Assembly (NCBI GenBank): GCA_034509735.1
Contig: JACGWO010000003.1
Coordinates: 14,570,001-14,634,000 of the forward strand
Source: Sesamum alatum
Lineage: Eukaryota > Streptophyta > Magnoliopsida > Lamiales > Pedaliaceae
Direction of reading: 5' to 3'
DNA length: 64,000 nucleotides
In this document: positions 10,041 through 20,442 of the stretch, piece after piece
Position numbering within the stretch: the first letter of the stretch is position 1
Layout of the letters: the number at the start of each line of letters is the position of its first letter
The notes under the pieces: model-generated
The model's input: the letters and a program-made list of their open reading frames with translations, nothing else
What the model was told of the DNA's origin: nothing
Database searches by the model: none
Program-made: the position numbers and the translations under genes

Positions 10041-12602
10041 TCAGCTCTTCTTAACAGTTGTGAAACCTTCCGGCTGATCCATATAGATCTCTTCCTCTAC
10101 GAAACCGTTGAGGAAGGCCGTTTTCACATCCATCTGCAATATTTCATAGTCATACCATGCTGCTATGGCAAGCAGTATCCGAATGGACTTGGCCATTGCT
10201 ACGGGCGAGTAGGTTTTCTCAAAATCGACCCCGGGTCGTTGAGTGTAACCTTTCGCCACAAGCCTGGCTTTGAAGGTTGTAACCTCCCCGTCAGCTCCAA
10301 GCTTACGTTTGTAGACCCATTTACACCCTACGGGTTTAACCCTTTTGGGTGGATCTACTAGGGTCCAAACCTTGTTTGTACCCATCGAGTCCATCTCGGA
10401 TTTCATGGCCTCAAGCCACTTGTCCGAATCGATGTCCGACATCGCTTCTCCGTATGTCTTTGGATCATTATCCAACTGACCGGTCGGGCCCAGAAATCCA
10501 TACCTATCAGGTGCATAGGATACTATGGCCGACCTACGGAGGACTGGAACAATATCAGTGGGAACCACTGGCTCAGATGTCACTGCCGCCTCATGGGGTG
10601 CCTCACTTGATTCCTCAAGGGGTACCTCATCGCGTCGACTATCCGATGGAAAACCTTTTTCCAAGAACACTGCGTTTCGCGAGACAAAAACCTTTTGCTC
10701 GGAGGGATCATAGAAATAATACCCCGCAGTTTCTTTCGGATAGCCGATGAACCTGCATAAACTAGACCTCGAGTCCAGTTGATCTCCCACAAATCTCTTG
10801 ACATATGCGGGGCAACCCCACACTTTCAAGTATTTGTAGGAGGCAGGCTTGCCATGCCATATCTCATATGGCGTCTGGGATACCCTTTTAGATGGCGCCA
10901 AGTTCAAAACTTTGGCCGCCGTCTCAAGAGCGTATCCCCAGAAGGAAAGGGGTAGTTCGGTAAAACTCATCATGGATCGGACCATGTCCAACAAGGTCCG
11001 ATTCCTCCTTTCAGACACACCATTAAGCTGCGGTGTTCCAGGAGGGGTCCACTGAGAGAGAATCCCATTCTCTTTTAGATAATCAGTAAACTCACAACTC
11101 AAATACTCTCCACCTCGGTCCGACCGAAGGGCTTTGATCTTTCGACCGGTTTGGTTTTGTACTTCAAGTCTGTATTCCTTAAACCTTCCAAAGGCTTCAG
11201 ACTTGTACCTCATTAGGTAAACATAACCATACCGTGAGTGATCATCGGTAAAGGTTATGAAGTACGAGTACCCACCTCTAGCCTGAGTATTTAGTAGACC
11301 ACAGACATCTGTATGGATCAAATCCAACAGACCACTGGCTAGCGTACTTTGTCCAACAAAGGGTTTCTTGGTCATCTTTCCCTTTAGACAGGATTCGCAG
11401 GTCGGTAGGTTGTCCAAATCGTCTATTTCTAGACTCTTTGAGTCCACCAACCTTCTTATCCTATCTTTAGAGATGTGACCTAACCTTGCATGCCATATCT
11501 GTGCGTTATTATGATCATCACGTTTTCGTTTGCGTTCTGCAGTCATAATCCAATTAGACTGTTGAAGTATGTATAGACTGTTGACCAATGTACCAAGCAA
11601 ATGAGAAATACCATCTTTGATAATGAAAAAACCGTTTTTATTGATGGTAAATTCATATCCCTCCTTATCAAAGACCGGGATGGAAACAATATTTTTAATC
11701 ATGCTAGGTACATAGAAACAGTCGTTCAGTACAATCCTAACATGACTACTAATGGCTAACTCTAGTGATCCTACGGCCTCCGCAGCAATGGCCTTGCCAT
11801 CGCCTAGCCTCAGGATCATCTCATCCTTGGTTAGCCTTCTGCTTCTTTGCAGTGCCTGCAAATCATTGCAGATGTGACCACCACACCCGGTATCCAATAC
11901 CCATGAAGCAGAATTAGTAATCATATTAACTTCAACCACAAACACACCTGGGTTGGAGAGGAGTTGTGGGCACTCCCTCTTCCAATGCCCTTTCCCTTGG
12001 CAATGCATGCAGACATCATTTGCCTTGGACCGCTGAGAACCACGGGCCTTCCCTTTCCCTTTGCTCGGTCCAACCGGAGCGTGAGCAGGGGCCACAACCG
12101 TCTTCCCTTTGCCCTTCTTCCTCTTCCAGCGTCCGGCCCTCTTGCCATTCGCCTTGGAGGTCGAAGCCTCTCCTATCAATACCGCCGGTGCCGACATGTG
12201 GGTCGTTGCCTCGTATTGGACCAGCATGTTGATCAACTCATGAATAGACTTCTCAAGTCCGTTCATGTTATAGTTTACAACAAACGGGTCATAGGATGGA
12301 GGAAGCGACTGGAGGATCACGTCAATGTACGTGTCATTGTTAAGCCCAGCTTTAAGGTCCTCGAGTTTCTCCACTAGGGAGAGCATCTTGACCCCATGAC
12401 TTTGTACAGACGCTCCTTCAGCGAGCTTGGTGCCAAAGAATGCTTTTGTGGCGGCATATCTAATATGCCTATCCGGAACTGCATAAACCTCGTTCATGCG
12501 GAGCATTATGGCGGAGACGTTGTCGAGCCTCTCATACTGCTTCTGGATGTCGTTAGACATCGAAGCCAGTATGATACTGCGTACTTTTCCGGTTGTCCTC
12601 AT
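10041..12602 (-). CDS. Copia gag-protease-integrase-RT open frame, 853 codons (C element)
   Basis: The longest intact reading frame in the window. Rough residue positions: gag with the UBN2-like helical region 1-150; basic K/G-rich tail; CCHC zinc knuckle CMHCQGKGHWKREC near 198; protease DTG near 237-239; GAG-pre-integrase HARLGHISKDR with downstream CESC; integrase catalytic D432, D495 and E531, matching the D,D-35-E spacing; then the linker GYPKETAGYYFY and the start of RT with MDVKTAFLNGF. It ends early at EGFTTVKKS where a small deletion shifts the frame before YVDD. The apparent start is internal: true gag begins at 12792, and one extra A in a run near 12600 separates the pieces. The intact catalytic residues point to recent activity of this family. 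Confidence 0.93.
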   Translation of the reverse strand: MRTTGKVRSIILASMSNDIQKQYERLDNVSAIMLRMNEVYAVPDRHIRYAATKAFFGTKLAEGASVQSHGVKMLSLVEKLEDLKAGLNNDTYIDVILQSLPPSYDPFVVNYNMNGLEKSIHELINMLVQYEATTHMSAPAVLIGEASTSKANGKRAGRWKRKKGKGKTVVAPAHAPVGPSKGKGKARGSQRSKANDVCMHCQGKGHWKRECPQLLSNPGVFVVEVNMITNSASWVLDTGCGGHICNDLQALQRSRRLTKDEMILRLGDGKAIAAEAVGSLELAISSHVRIVLNDCFYVPSMIKNIVSIPVFDKEGYEFTINKNGFFIIKDGISHLLGTLVNSLYILQQSNWIMTAERKRKRDDHNNAQIWHARLGHISKDRIRRLVDSKSLEIDDLDNLPTCESCLKGKMTKKPFVGQSTLASGLLDLIHTDVCGLLNTQARGGYSYFITFTDDHSRYGYVYLMRYKSEAFGRFKEYRLEVQNQTGRKIKALRSDRGGEYLSCEFTDYLKENGILSQWTPPGTPQLNGVSERRNRTLLDMVRSMMSFTELPLSFWGYALETAAKVLNLAPSKRVSQTPYEIWHGKPASYKYLKVWGCPAYVKRFVGDQLDSRSSLCRFIGYPKETAGYYFYDPSEQKVFVSRNAVFLEKGFPSDSRRDEVPLEESSEAPHEAAVTSEPVVPTDIVPVLRRSAIVSYAPDRYGFLGPTGQLDNDPKTYGEAMSDIDSDKWLEAMKSEMDSMGTNKVWTLVDPPKRVKPVGCKWVYKRKLGADGEVTTFKARLVAKGYTQRPGVDFEKTYSPVAMAKSIRILLAIAAWYDYEILQMDVKTAFLNGFVEEEIYMDQPEGFTTVKKS

Positions 12603-12792
12603 GCCATTTCTCGAACGTCAAACGTTCTTCAGGCGTGGACCCCTCCGGTAAGTCGCTCGGTGGCAGCTCGTCCAAGACGTAGCCTTGGTTCTCGAAACCG
12701 AGGACAATCCTCAGGTTTCTCAGCCAGTCCGAGTAGTTCGTTCCGTTGAATTTGTTAGTCTCAAGAATCATGGTTAACGGGTTCTTAGACAT
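12600..12792 (-). CDS. N-terminus of copia gag (C element)
   Basis: This starts MSKNPLTMILETNKFNGTN at 12792 and reads through YSDWLRNLRIVLGFENQGY, the conserved start of this gag family, to about 12600. There a four-A run (three in the other copies) shifts the frame away from the 853-codon ORF. The A elements at 30887 and 48220 begin almost identically (MSKNPLSTILETNKFNGTN), which supports this start. Gag forms the particle that packages element RNA. Confidence 0.88.
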
Positions 12793-14218
12793 ATCTACAT
12801 TAATGAAAATGTAAAACAGAAATTAGCAGATGATGGTAATATTATTGTTCAAGTTGAAGACTTGGTCTTTTAGTCTTTAACCCTCCCACTATTTATACGA
12901 AAGTCCGCCACTCTCAAGCGGAGTTTCGGGAAACCATTTCCTAGTGGGCTTGGGATCCACAAGCGTAATCTCCATGCCCCACTTTTACGATTCACATGAA
13001 AAAGACCTCGTGGGAGATATCCAATATCATTCTCATCCAATGAGATTCCCAAGATATTTTGCCTCACCTATTCACATGGTCCCGAGGACTCCAAGCGAAC
13101 CATGTTACTCAGTGTTGGGCCCGACCCATCAACCAAATCATGCTTCAAACTGTCGCCCCCCACGACTCGTGAGACAGGAAAACAGCGAGCGCAGTCTTTT
13201 TGTTCACAACAATAGTGCAGCTTTCCCCTATTCCAAGTGTGCCACGACTCGTGAGACCACACTTGGGTAGTGGTAGCTTCCTCACCACATTGCTGTGGAT
13301 GGAAGGCTCGGACAGACCAAAATACCATTTTGATCCAAGTCCGTTCTGGGCCTAATATTTAATTTGGTCCAACCAAATGAGAGTTTAAGTGTGACCGAGA
13401 CCTCATCACATTATGGTGTTTTAGCATGCATAAATATCCAATATTTAAAGCGATAAATAAAAAAACGCCGCATGCATAAAACATAGCATACCCCTGTTAG
13501 GATGATCACAAGCCCAACCTATGCGACCCACTGAGCCCACAGTGAGTCTATGGTCTGTCTAGGGTGGTCCTAAATTATTACAATAATAATAAACCCATTG
13601 TCATTCCAATGGGCCTTGAAGTGCTTCTTGTTTCATGCCTTGATGCTCCTCCTTAGGGTCTCCGACTCCAATTGCTTGTTAAAATTGAAACCTCACCAAT
13701 CCTATCTGCTCTCATTACAACTGAAAGTAATACATTGGTAATAAAGAAAACAAGCCTTAACATCATGAGGCTGAAAATACGGGAGATGATAGTCCCAAAA
13801 ACAAGAGGCACGCAGGCCCCACCCAACAGAAAATAAATGATCATACATTCATCCATACATAAGGTCTAGGGCTCTTGTGATCATCCCATGTTGCTTACAT
13901 CAACTCACATAACATAATTATTCCAAATAATCATGCATAAATAACCAATGGATATTCCAAATACCCAAGTGATGTCCAACATCACAAAAGCATAAATATA
14001 CAAATAATATGCAAAATTCAAATTTTAAATTTAATGAACATTTTAAACAATGCATCGAATGCATGTATTAATCCCAAATTAATTAAGCAAATTTAATTCA
14101 AGGAATAATCCAATTATCCCAAAATCAAAAATGCAAAATTAATATATTTTCAGAATATTGTGCAGAAAATACAGAAAATTGAATTTTCCGGAAAAAGTTG
14201 AAAAACGGCACAAAACGG

Positions 14219-14360
14219 CCCAGCCGTTGTGCTGGCCGGCCGCCCGCGCGCACAGGGCAGCGCGCGCGCGCGCAGGCAGCAAGCCTGCGCGCCCTGCGCG
14301 CGCGCCTGTGCGCAGCATCCGCGCGCATGGCACCCGCCTGCGCGCGACCGCTGCCGACCG
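14219..14360 (-). repeat. GC-rich low-complexity patch in the C leader
   Basis: Mostly GCGC, CGCGCG and GCCTGCGCGC units inside strongly AT-rich surroundings, bordered by a T run of about 14. Equivalent patches with different detailed sequence lie at 29075-29370, 46496-46920 and 56630-56776. Overlapping ORFs in several frames and on both strands are expected from the composition and are not counted as genes. Confidence 0.8.
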
Positions 14361-14612
14361 ATCCCAAAAAATTTTTTTTTTTTTGTTTTTCAAAACTGTT
14401 TCAGCACAATAACATTAATATTATTCTGAAAATAAGCATGCAATTTTAGATCCAATCTAACAAAATTAAGCATGCCAAAAGTCCATTAAATCCAAATAAT
14501 TGAATCATCATATTATTCATATATTTATGTAATCTAACATGCCAATAAAGCCATTTAAAAGCAAGTAGATCATGCCAAACACATAGATCTATGCCCCTTA
14601 CATCGAACCGGG

Positions 14613-14624
14613 CTCTGATACCAC
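14613..14624 (-). other. Primer-binding site (initiator tRNA-Met)
   Basis: On the minus strand TGGTATCAGAGC lies two bases after the 5' LTR end. This is the standard plant copia PBS complementary to the 3' end of initiator tRNA-Met, and it fixes the minus orientation and the LTR boundary. Confidence 0.93.
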
Positions 14625-14625
14625 T

Positions 14626-16853
14626 TGAAGGACAAGCGGATCCGCCCGGGAGCGCGAGCGGAAGCGAGAAAAGCGAGAAAGTGCGTAAATTTAAATCAAA
14701 TTCAAAATACGCGAATCCCAAGGGGTGTACCCTTGGGTGCTCAACCGGGCGTTCGATGTAGGATCTGTAAATATTAAAACATATATTTAAACACATAGGG
14801 CATAGATATACAAATGAAATCAATCAAAGCGTAATAAACCGTTACCTTTGATTATTTAGCGTATGCTCCCGGCTACTAGCGTTGTTCCTTCTCCGGAATG
14901 CTCACGAAATCCAAACGTATGGATTCTCCAAAGGTGATCCACACCACACCGGAAGAAACACACGTTCTTCTTGCTAGAAAAGAACGGGTTTAGGAAGGAA
15001 TCGGTTTAAGAGAAGAACACTATGAATTAGTGTTCTCTTAAAGTTACTTTGTTCTTCTTCTTGATTCAAAATCAAGTGAAGAACACAAGTGTAAGAGAGG
15101 GAGGGAGCACGAAATTTTGAGAGAGAGGAGAGGATTTTTGTCTTCTCTTTTTCCTAGAAAAAGATGAATAATGAATCACTTATGCTAGGTGTTGTATATT
15201 CTAATATATATACATAATTAATGTGATTATTGGAATGTGTCTAGGTTCATCCAAGGATGTCTAGATTCATTCCAATCAATCACCATCAATTCTTCAATCA
15301 AGCCTACCAAAATTTATGGTATGATCAAATCATACCAAAAGGGAAGAGCTTGATTGGAGTTGACTTGTCTCTTTTCAAAAGAGATAAGTCAACATACCAC
15401 CTAGCATGAAACATGGCTGATTTTGCTTCCTCCAAGGGAGCGTGTCGGCCATGTTTAATTAAGGAAAGAAGTCCAACTTCTTCACATTTCAAATTAGGAA
15501 TTATTTCTCCTCTCGGGTATAATTTAACGGACCGGGTTTTATCGTAATCCAATTACGACGAACCCAATATTAAATCCAATTTAATGTCCACTTAAATTAT
15601 TCCCGTTGATCTTTTAATCCAATTAAAAGATCCAACGTCTCAACATCTCAACTTTCCATATTTAATCGAAATTCCAATTTACCGATTAAATGAAAGCCCG
15701 ATACAATATCGGCCCATCCATCCAATGGACTTTCCCTTAAGTAATCCAATTACTTATTTTATCCTTCGAGATTGACTCCAAGTCGATCTCTCAACCTCCT
15801 CGGTGATTTGTGTGTGACCCTTTAGGTTCACCCTCAGCTAGACTTGGGCCCGTGTCCCACAAGGGCCCGTTACCATGGGTGGCCGTCTAGCAACGGTCCA
15901 TGGCACTAGAGACTAGGTGAATTGGCGTGAACATTTAGGCGCCGATTCCGTACGGGTACGATCCTTCCATCTACCGTCTCCCGGCCTTAGTCTAGGGTAT
16001 GGAACTGGGCGTCGGTTCCCATCCTTGACTAGGCATCTATGCTTAATACTCGAGACCACGTATGCTTCATTGCGTCGACACAGGAAACCATTCCCTGTTC
16101 GACCAACCACTGTGGCCACAGCTTCAAACAGCATGAACGTGTCTCCGAGTGCATAGGAGATACCTCTGTCACATACTGACAGGGGATGGATCCTCTTCTT
16201 GGAATCCACCGTCCTCGCTACACATTCTGACTGCACTGGACAAGGCTTATGATGATCATCTTACAGAATGATTATCTCTCGCCAGATCCAAGATACAGCC
16301 GTCCTGTGCACGCGACTGCCATGATCCCTCAAGTCTGAGGATTACTCCCGTACTATCAGAACCGGGGAAAACCAATCATACCGACCAAGCCTCCAAGGCT
16401 TCCATATGCTGATCCCCGCGAGTCAGTCCAGTCGGCTTGACCGCAGTCGACCAACCCATCAAGATCGTGTAAGCATCCCACGCCTGTCGCCGATGAAACA
16501 CGACACTCATCCAATGAACACGACTCTTGACGCAAGTCTCAATAAGACTCTCGATGCCCTGTCTCGAGGTCCTCGACTTGGAATGTTTCAGACCCAACTC
16601 TTAATCAGTTGGTTTCATGACCACCATCTAATGCGTGGCCCAACTGCATGAGTTGTTATCCATGGTCTGTGGGCTTTGTTGCGATATAAGTTAAACACCG
16701 ATTTAACAAATGTAAGATGAGCGCAACAAAGAAGGTACCATTGGTGACGAACACTCATCTTATTCATCACATAATAATATTACATTCACATCAAGTTGTC
16801 GGATAGGTTACAAATTGCCAAACCTATTGGCTTTTTGGTCATCTATTCCAACA
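14626..16853 (-). repeat. 5' LTR of the C element
   Basis: A 2228-bp LTR that begins at 16853 (minus strand TGTTGGAATAGATGACC) and ends at 14626 in CTTGTCCTTCA next to the PBS. It contains the same blocks as the 3' LTR, including the 8-bp stem-loop at 14717-14737 and the 107-codon sense ORF (16236 to 15913). Confidence 0.93.
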
Positions 16854-17349
16854 GGAACAAGGGAAAACCAATCATACCGACCAAGCCTCCAAGGCTTCCA
16901 TATGATGATCCCCGCGAGTCAGTCCAGTCGGCTCGACCCCAGTCGACCAACCCATCAATATCGTGTAGGCGTCCCACGCCTGGCGCCGATTAAACACGGC
17001 ACTCATCCAATGAACACGACTCTTGACGCAAGTCTCAATAGGACTCTCGATGACCTGTCTCGAGGTCCTCGACTTGGAACGTTTTAGACCCTACTATTAA
17101 TCAGTTGGTTTCATGACCACCATCCAATGCCTGGCCCAACTGCACGAGTTGTTATCCATGGTCTGTGGGCTTTGTTGCGATATAAGTTAAACACCGTTTT
17201 AACAAATGTAAGATGTGCGCAACAAAGAAGGTACCATTGGTGACGAACAGTTATCTTATTCATTACATAATAATATTACATCTACATCAAGTTGTCGAAT
17301 AGGTTTCAAATTGCCAAACCTCTTAGCTTTCCGGTCACCTATGCTGACA
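16854..17349 (-). repeat. Truncated LTR-C (first ~490 bp of U3)
   Basis: Nearly repeats 16361-16853: both begin at ggggaaaaccaatcatacc-type sequence and run to the LTR start. The terminal bases here read ctatgctgaca instead of ctattctaaca. It abuts the 5' LTR of the C element on one side and a broken LTR-A on the other, so it is the remnant of a second C copy. Confidence 0.8.
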
Positions 17350-18935
17350 ATTAATTCTCCTAAGTTCAATTGTTCCAAGAACAAAAGAACAAGAAAAGAT
17401 ATTTTCTTGAGAGAGAGAGAGAGAGAGGGGGCGGACGAGTGGGGAGAGAGGGAGAGCCGAAAATTGTGTGTGTGTGTGTGTGTGTGTGTTGGAATTTCAT
17501 CACTTTTCAAATAGTGAGGAGCTAGGACTATTTCTAGAGGAGGAGTTTAATCCTCTTTAAACTCCAACTCTAAAGAAGACTATTTTGACTAGGATTTTAA
17601 CCTAGTCAAAGTCCTAGTCAAAGTAGTATTTGACCTAGTCAAATTAATCCTAGCCATCCATCTCTCCCTTTCCATCTGAATCGTTAATTTAATTTAATGG
17701 AATATTTAAAACCTATTTAAATATTCCAAAGGCCAAATAAATAAATATAATAAATATAAATATTTATTGTAGGCCCATTAAATTAATTTTTTAAGAAATC
17801 TAATTTATTAGATTAATCCCTTTTATCAAATAAAAAGGAATTAATTCTCCAAGAAAATAAAGGACCATTAAATCCAATTTAATCATTCCTTTTCTCCAAT
17901 ATTTAATTCTAAATTAAATAGTTAGTGTGTGTGGATTGTGTGTGACTCTTTAGGTTCACCTTTCAGCTAGACTTGGTCGTATTCCTAGAATCCGTCCGTT
18001 ACCATAGGTGGACATCTAGCAACGGTCCATGGCACTAGAGACTAGGTGAATATTCGGGGATGAATATTTAGGCTCTAACAGTACACTCGTCCTTCTGTCT
18101 ACGGTCTCACCACTTAGGGTCTAGGGCACGGAAAAATGCAGGTACCCATTTTGGACCTAAGTGTCGGTTTGTCCTTACTAAACGCCGCAAGGGAAACCTT
18201 CCCTTCTGTTCAGTTATTGTGGACACAGATTTTAGGGACAAGACACAGAGAATACGTGAGACTCAACTGTCAATGCCTTTGACAGGAGGCAGATCCTTTC
18301 TTGGAAACTACTGTTACTTTGCACACCAGAGCTGCACTAGACATGGCTTATGACTACTCAAGTGCTTCTCGGCAATCTCTCACCATATCTAAGATACAGA
18401 CCTGATATACAGGTAAACTCAGCAGTTCCTCAAGTCAAAGGACTTAACCTGTACCGTTGGAACCGGGAACACACGTCATACCTAGCCGACTCTACTCAAG
18501 GTCCTCCATATGACGGTTCCCGCGAGTCACCTCAGTCAGCTACTCCCTAGCAGGCTAACCTACTAACACTGCTTAGACGACCCTCGTCCCTGTCGATGAA
18601 ATACGACAGCAGATGCTTAGTGCAAGTCTCAAGGGGAATCTCGGTACCCATTTTTGAGATTCCTTGACTTGGAGATTTTCGAACTGATTTGGCAGGACTG
18701 ATTTCATGGACCTACCTCCAAGCGTAGTCCCAATCCCCGAAACATGTTTTCAGCCCGTGGGCTTTGTTCGCGTAGTGAACAGATACGTAATGCAGATTAA
18801 AGTGAACGCAAACAAAGTAATGCCAAATGAATTCACCTCTTTATTCATTAATAAATTTATCAAAACAATGAAATTTTCTAGACATAGGTTACATTTTGCC
18901 CGCCAAGATTAGATATATGGTCACCTATTCTAACA
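17350..18935 (-). repeat. Truncated LTR-A, minus orientation
   Basis: This begins (minus strand, at 18935) with TGTTAGAATAGGTGACC and the LTR-A specific phrase ggcgggcaaaatgtaac, and runs down to the CT/AC-rich region after the TATA box. The last ~370 bp of a normal LTR-A are missing where the LTR-C piece joins. W-box-like inverted motifs lie at about 17580-17645 and the shared U3 block at about 17945-18050. Confidence 0.85.
17409..17490. repeat. (GA)n and (TG)n microsatellites inside LTR-A
   Basis: A GA run at about 17409-17428 and a TG run of about 13 units at 17465-17490. Homologous AC/CT tracts sit just after the TATA box in the other LTR-A copies (28318-28341 and 36393-36405) with different lengths, so this is a variable tract in the transcribed part of the LTR. 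Confidence 0.85.
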
Positions 18936-20442
18936 AAGTGTTGTTGCGAGCTGGATCCACAGGATCGGTACGGCTAGACAAACCTCCTGTTCCATGGCAG
19001 GCAGGGGCTAGGGGTGCCACTGGTACCACCTGCAAAGCTTGGGTGTCTTGCCCATTGCAATCAGCAACTTTCTACTTTACATTTTGTTATTTGGGGTTCC
19101 ATGAATCTCATGTCATAGCTCTATTTTCCGACATACTTTGCGACTTGATGTGAGCATAGAGTTGTTTGTTCGAGTACATCAAACTTGAGATCTTTGGGCC
19201 TAAATTTTCAAAAGTTTCAAAACGAGGACTTGTAAAATATATGTTAGCACTTTGACGCTCAAGTCAGTAATCAACGATGAAAATAAGAATTAAACTGAAA
19301 AAGACGTAATATAGAATAATGATTTAGTGCTACAGTGCTTTGAATATTAGCATTTTTATGCTTGTGAGTGTTGTAAAATGTGTTACCCTTTTACCGGGGG
19401 GGACCTTTTTGTATCCTTAGCCACCTGCAGGCTGAGAGAATGAGTCCCCTTGGGACTCGAGAAAATGGTTGCCGAGGGATAAGTTTTAGTAGTTTTAAAG
19501 AGGATCTTTTGAGTACCGACCTTAGGGGCATTTAGCCATTAGGAGGATAAGCCTTCCGAAGGATAAGCCTCCTGAATTCCTAAGGGATAGTTAAAACAAG
19601 CTCAACAAACTACCTAGATCCTCGGCACTCTTGGCAGACACGTGGCCATCGCCTCTCCGAACTGTCTGACTACCATCCTGCCACTTGTGTACGAGGATGT
19701 GTTGGCACCCAGTAGGCTACCTTGCCAGCCTCCTCCTTTGGCCTCTACAAACCTTCATAGGTCTTCTGTGGCCTTCCTTGATTAACGGATCCCTCCAGGG
19801 GATCTATGCCTGAGGTCACTCCTCGTTGGGTCACGTGTACCTTTGGACTTCTGCTGAGCTTTCTCGAGTTGGATTCTTAATTGGCCATGCCTATTTTTGG
19901 GCCATTATGTATCATGGAAGGCGATCACCTCACTTTCATCTAAAAGCTAAAATATCTTGAAGCTGATTTCTCCACAATTAGTCCCATTATTCATCATATC
20001 AAATCCCCTATTTTCCTGTTTTCTGGGATTTTTCTCTTAATTTTGTGCATAGCTCAACCAATATAGCCGCTTATCACCTTGCACGACTTGAGTGTTCTGT
20101 TCAAAAGACCTTGTTTGTCTTTGCTTGAGACTGTAAGGGTTGATGCCCTTCTTTATTTATAGAGATTATTGATTTTCCTCTCCCAAAAAACAAATAAAAA
20201 AAAAGACTACAAAATCCTACATTCCATGAATGGGAAAAATATATATTTGTTGAACTTTTGGTCCATTTCGATTTCAGGTTTACAATTGAAGATAATAATT
20301 TAAAATAAATAACACATTTGGTCCGATTTCTGGAGAGAGAAAAAAAAAAAAAAAAAAAGAAGCCAATTTCACTTGAAAAGAGGCATATGTTTGACACATG
20401 ACAACTAATATTTTTCCAATGGAATTGGAATTTTTTCACATG
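18936..20442. other. Unassigned spacer, possibly a minus-strand LTR or promoter
   Basis: No coding region is recognised. On the minus strand a TATA-like CTATAAATAAA (20153-20163) is followed by about 100 bases resembling a transcribed leader, and farther on (19385-19900) by moderately GC-rich, pyrimidine-patterned sequence unlike the surrounding AT-rich DNA. This would fit an LTR of another family, perhaps the Ty3/gypsy element whose RNase H lies at 25741, but I found no matching second LTR or PBS. A poly-A/T run is at 20340-20358. Confidence 0.3.

Larger units (their letters stand above)
12793..14625 (-). other. Untranslated leader of the C element
   Basis: About 1.83 kb between PBS and gag without a plausible gene. 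Leader features shared with the A elements are two CACGACTCGTG palindromes at 13161-13171 and 13243-13253, and a very GC-rich patch at 14219-14360. The long leader is a family trait, since 2.0 kb and 1.9 kb leaders occur in the two A elements. Confidence 0.8.
6707..16853 (-). mobile_element. Complete Ty1/copia element, subfamily C
   Basis: A 10,147-bp minus-strand element with 5' LTR 14626-16853, PBS 14613-14624, leader 12793-14625, gag start at 12792, gag-pol to about 8950, polypurine tract 8936-8950 and 3' LTR 6707-8935. The LTRs differ at about 3% of positions over the 215 bases I compared by eye, less than the pair of the A element, so it is younger. The flanking pentamers are gatct (left) and ggaac (right), so there is no target-site duplication. 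The right flank is another LTR-C piece, which suggests recombination between elements after insertion. The gag-to-RT reading frame has a single frameshift near 12600 up to 10041. Confidence 0.9.

Noticed and set aside
19000..20100. Host gene in the moderately GC-rich part of the spacer
   Set aside because: No ORF above about 85 codons, no recognisable domain, and the pattern resembles a decayed LTR. It is left as unassigned.
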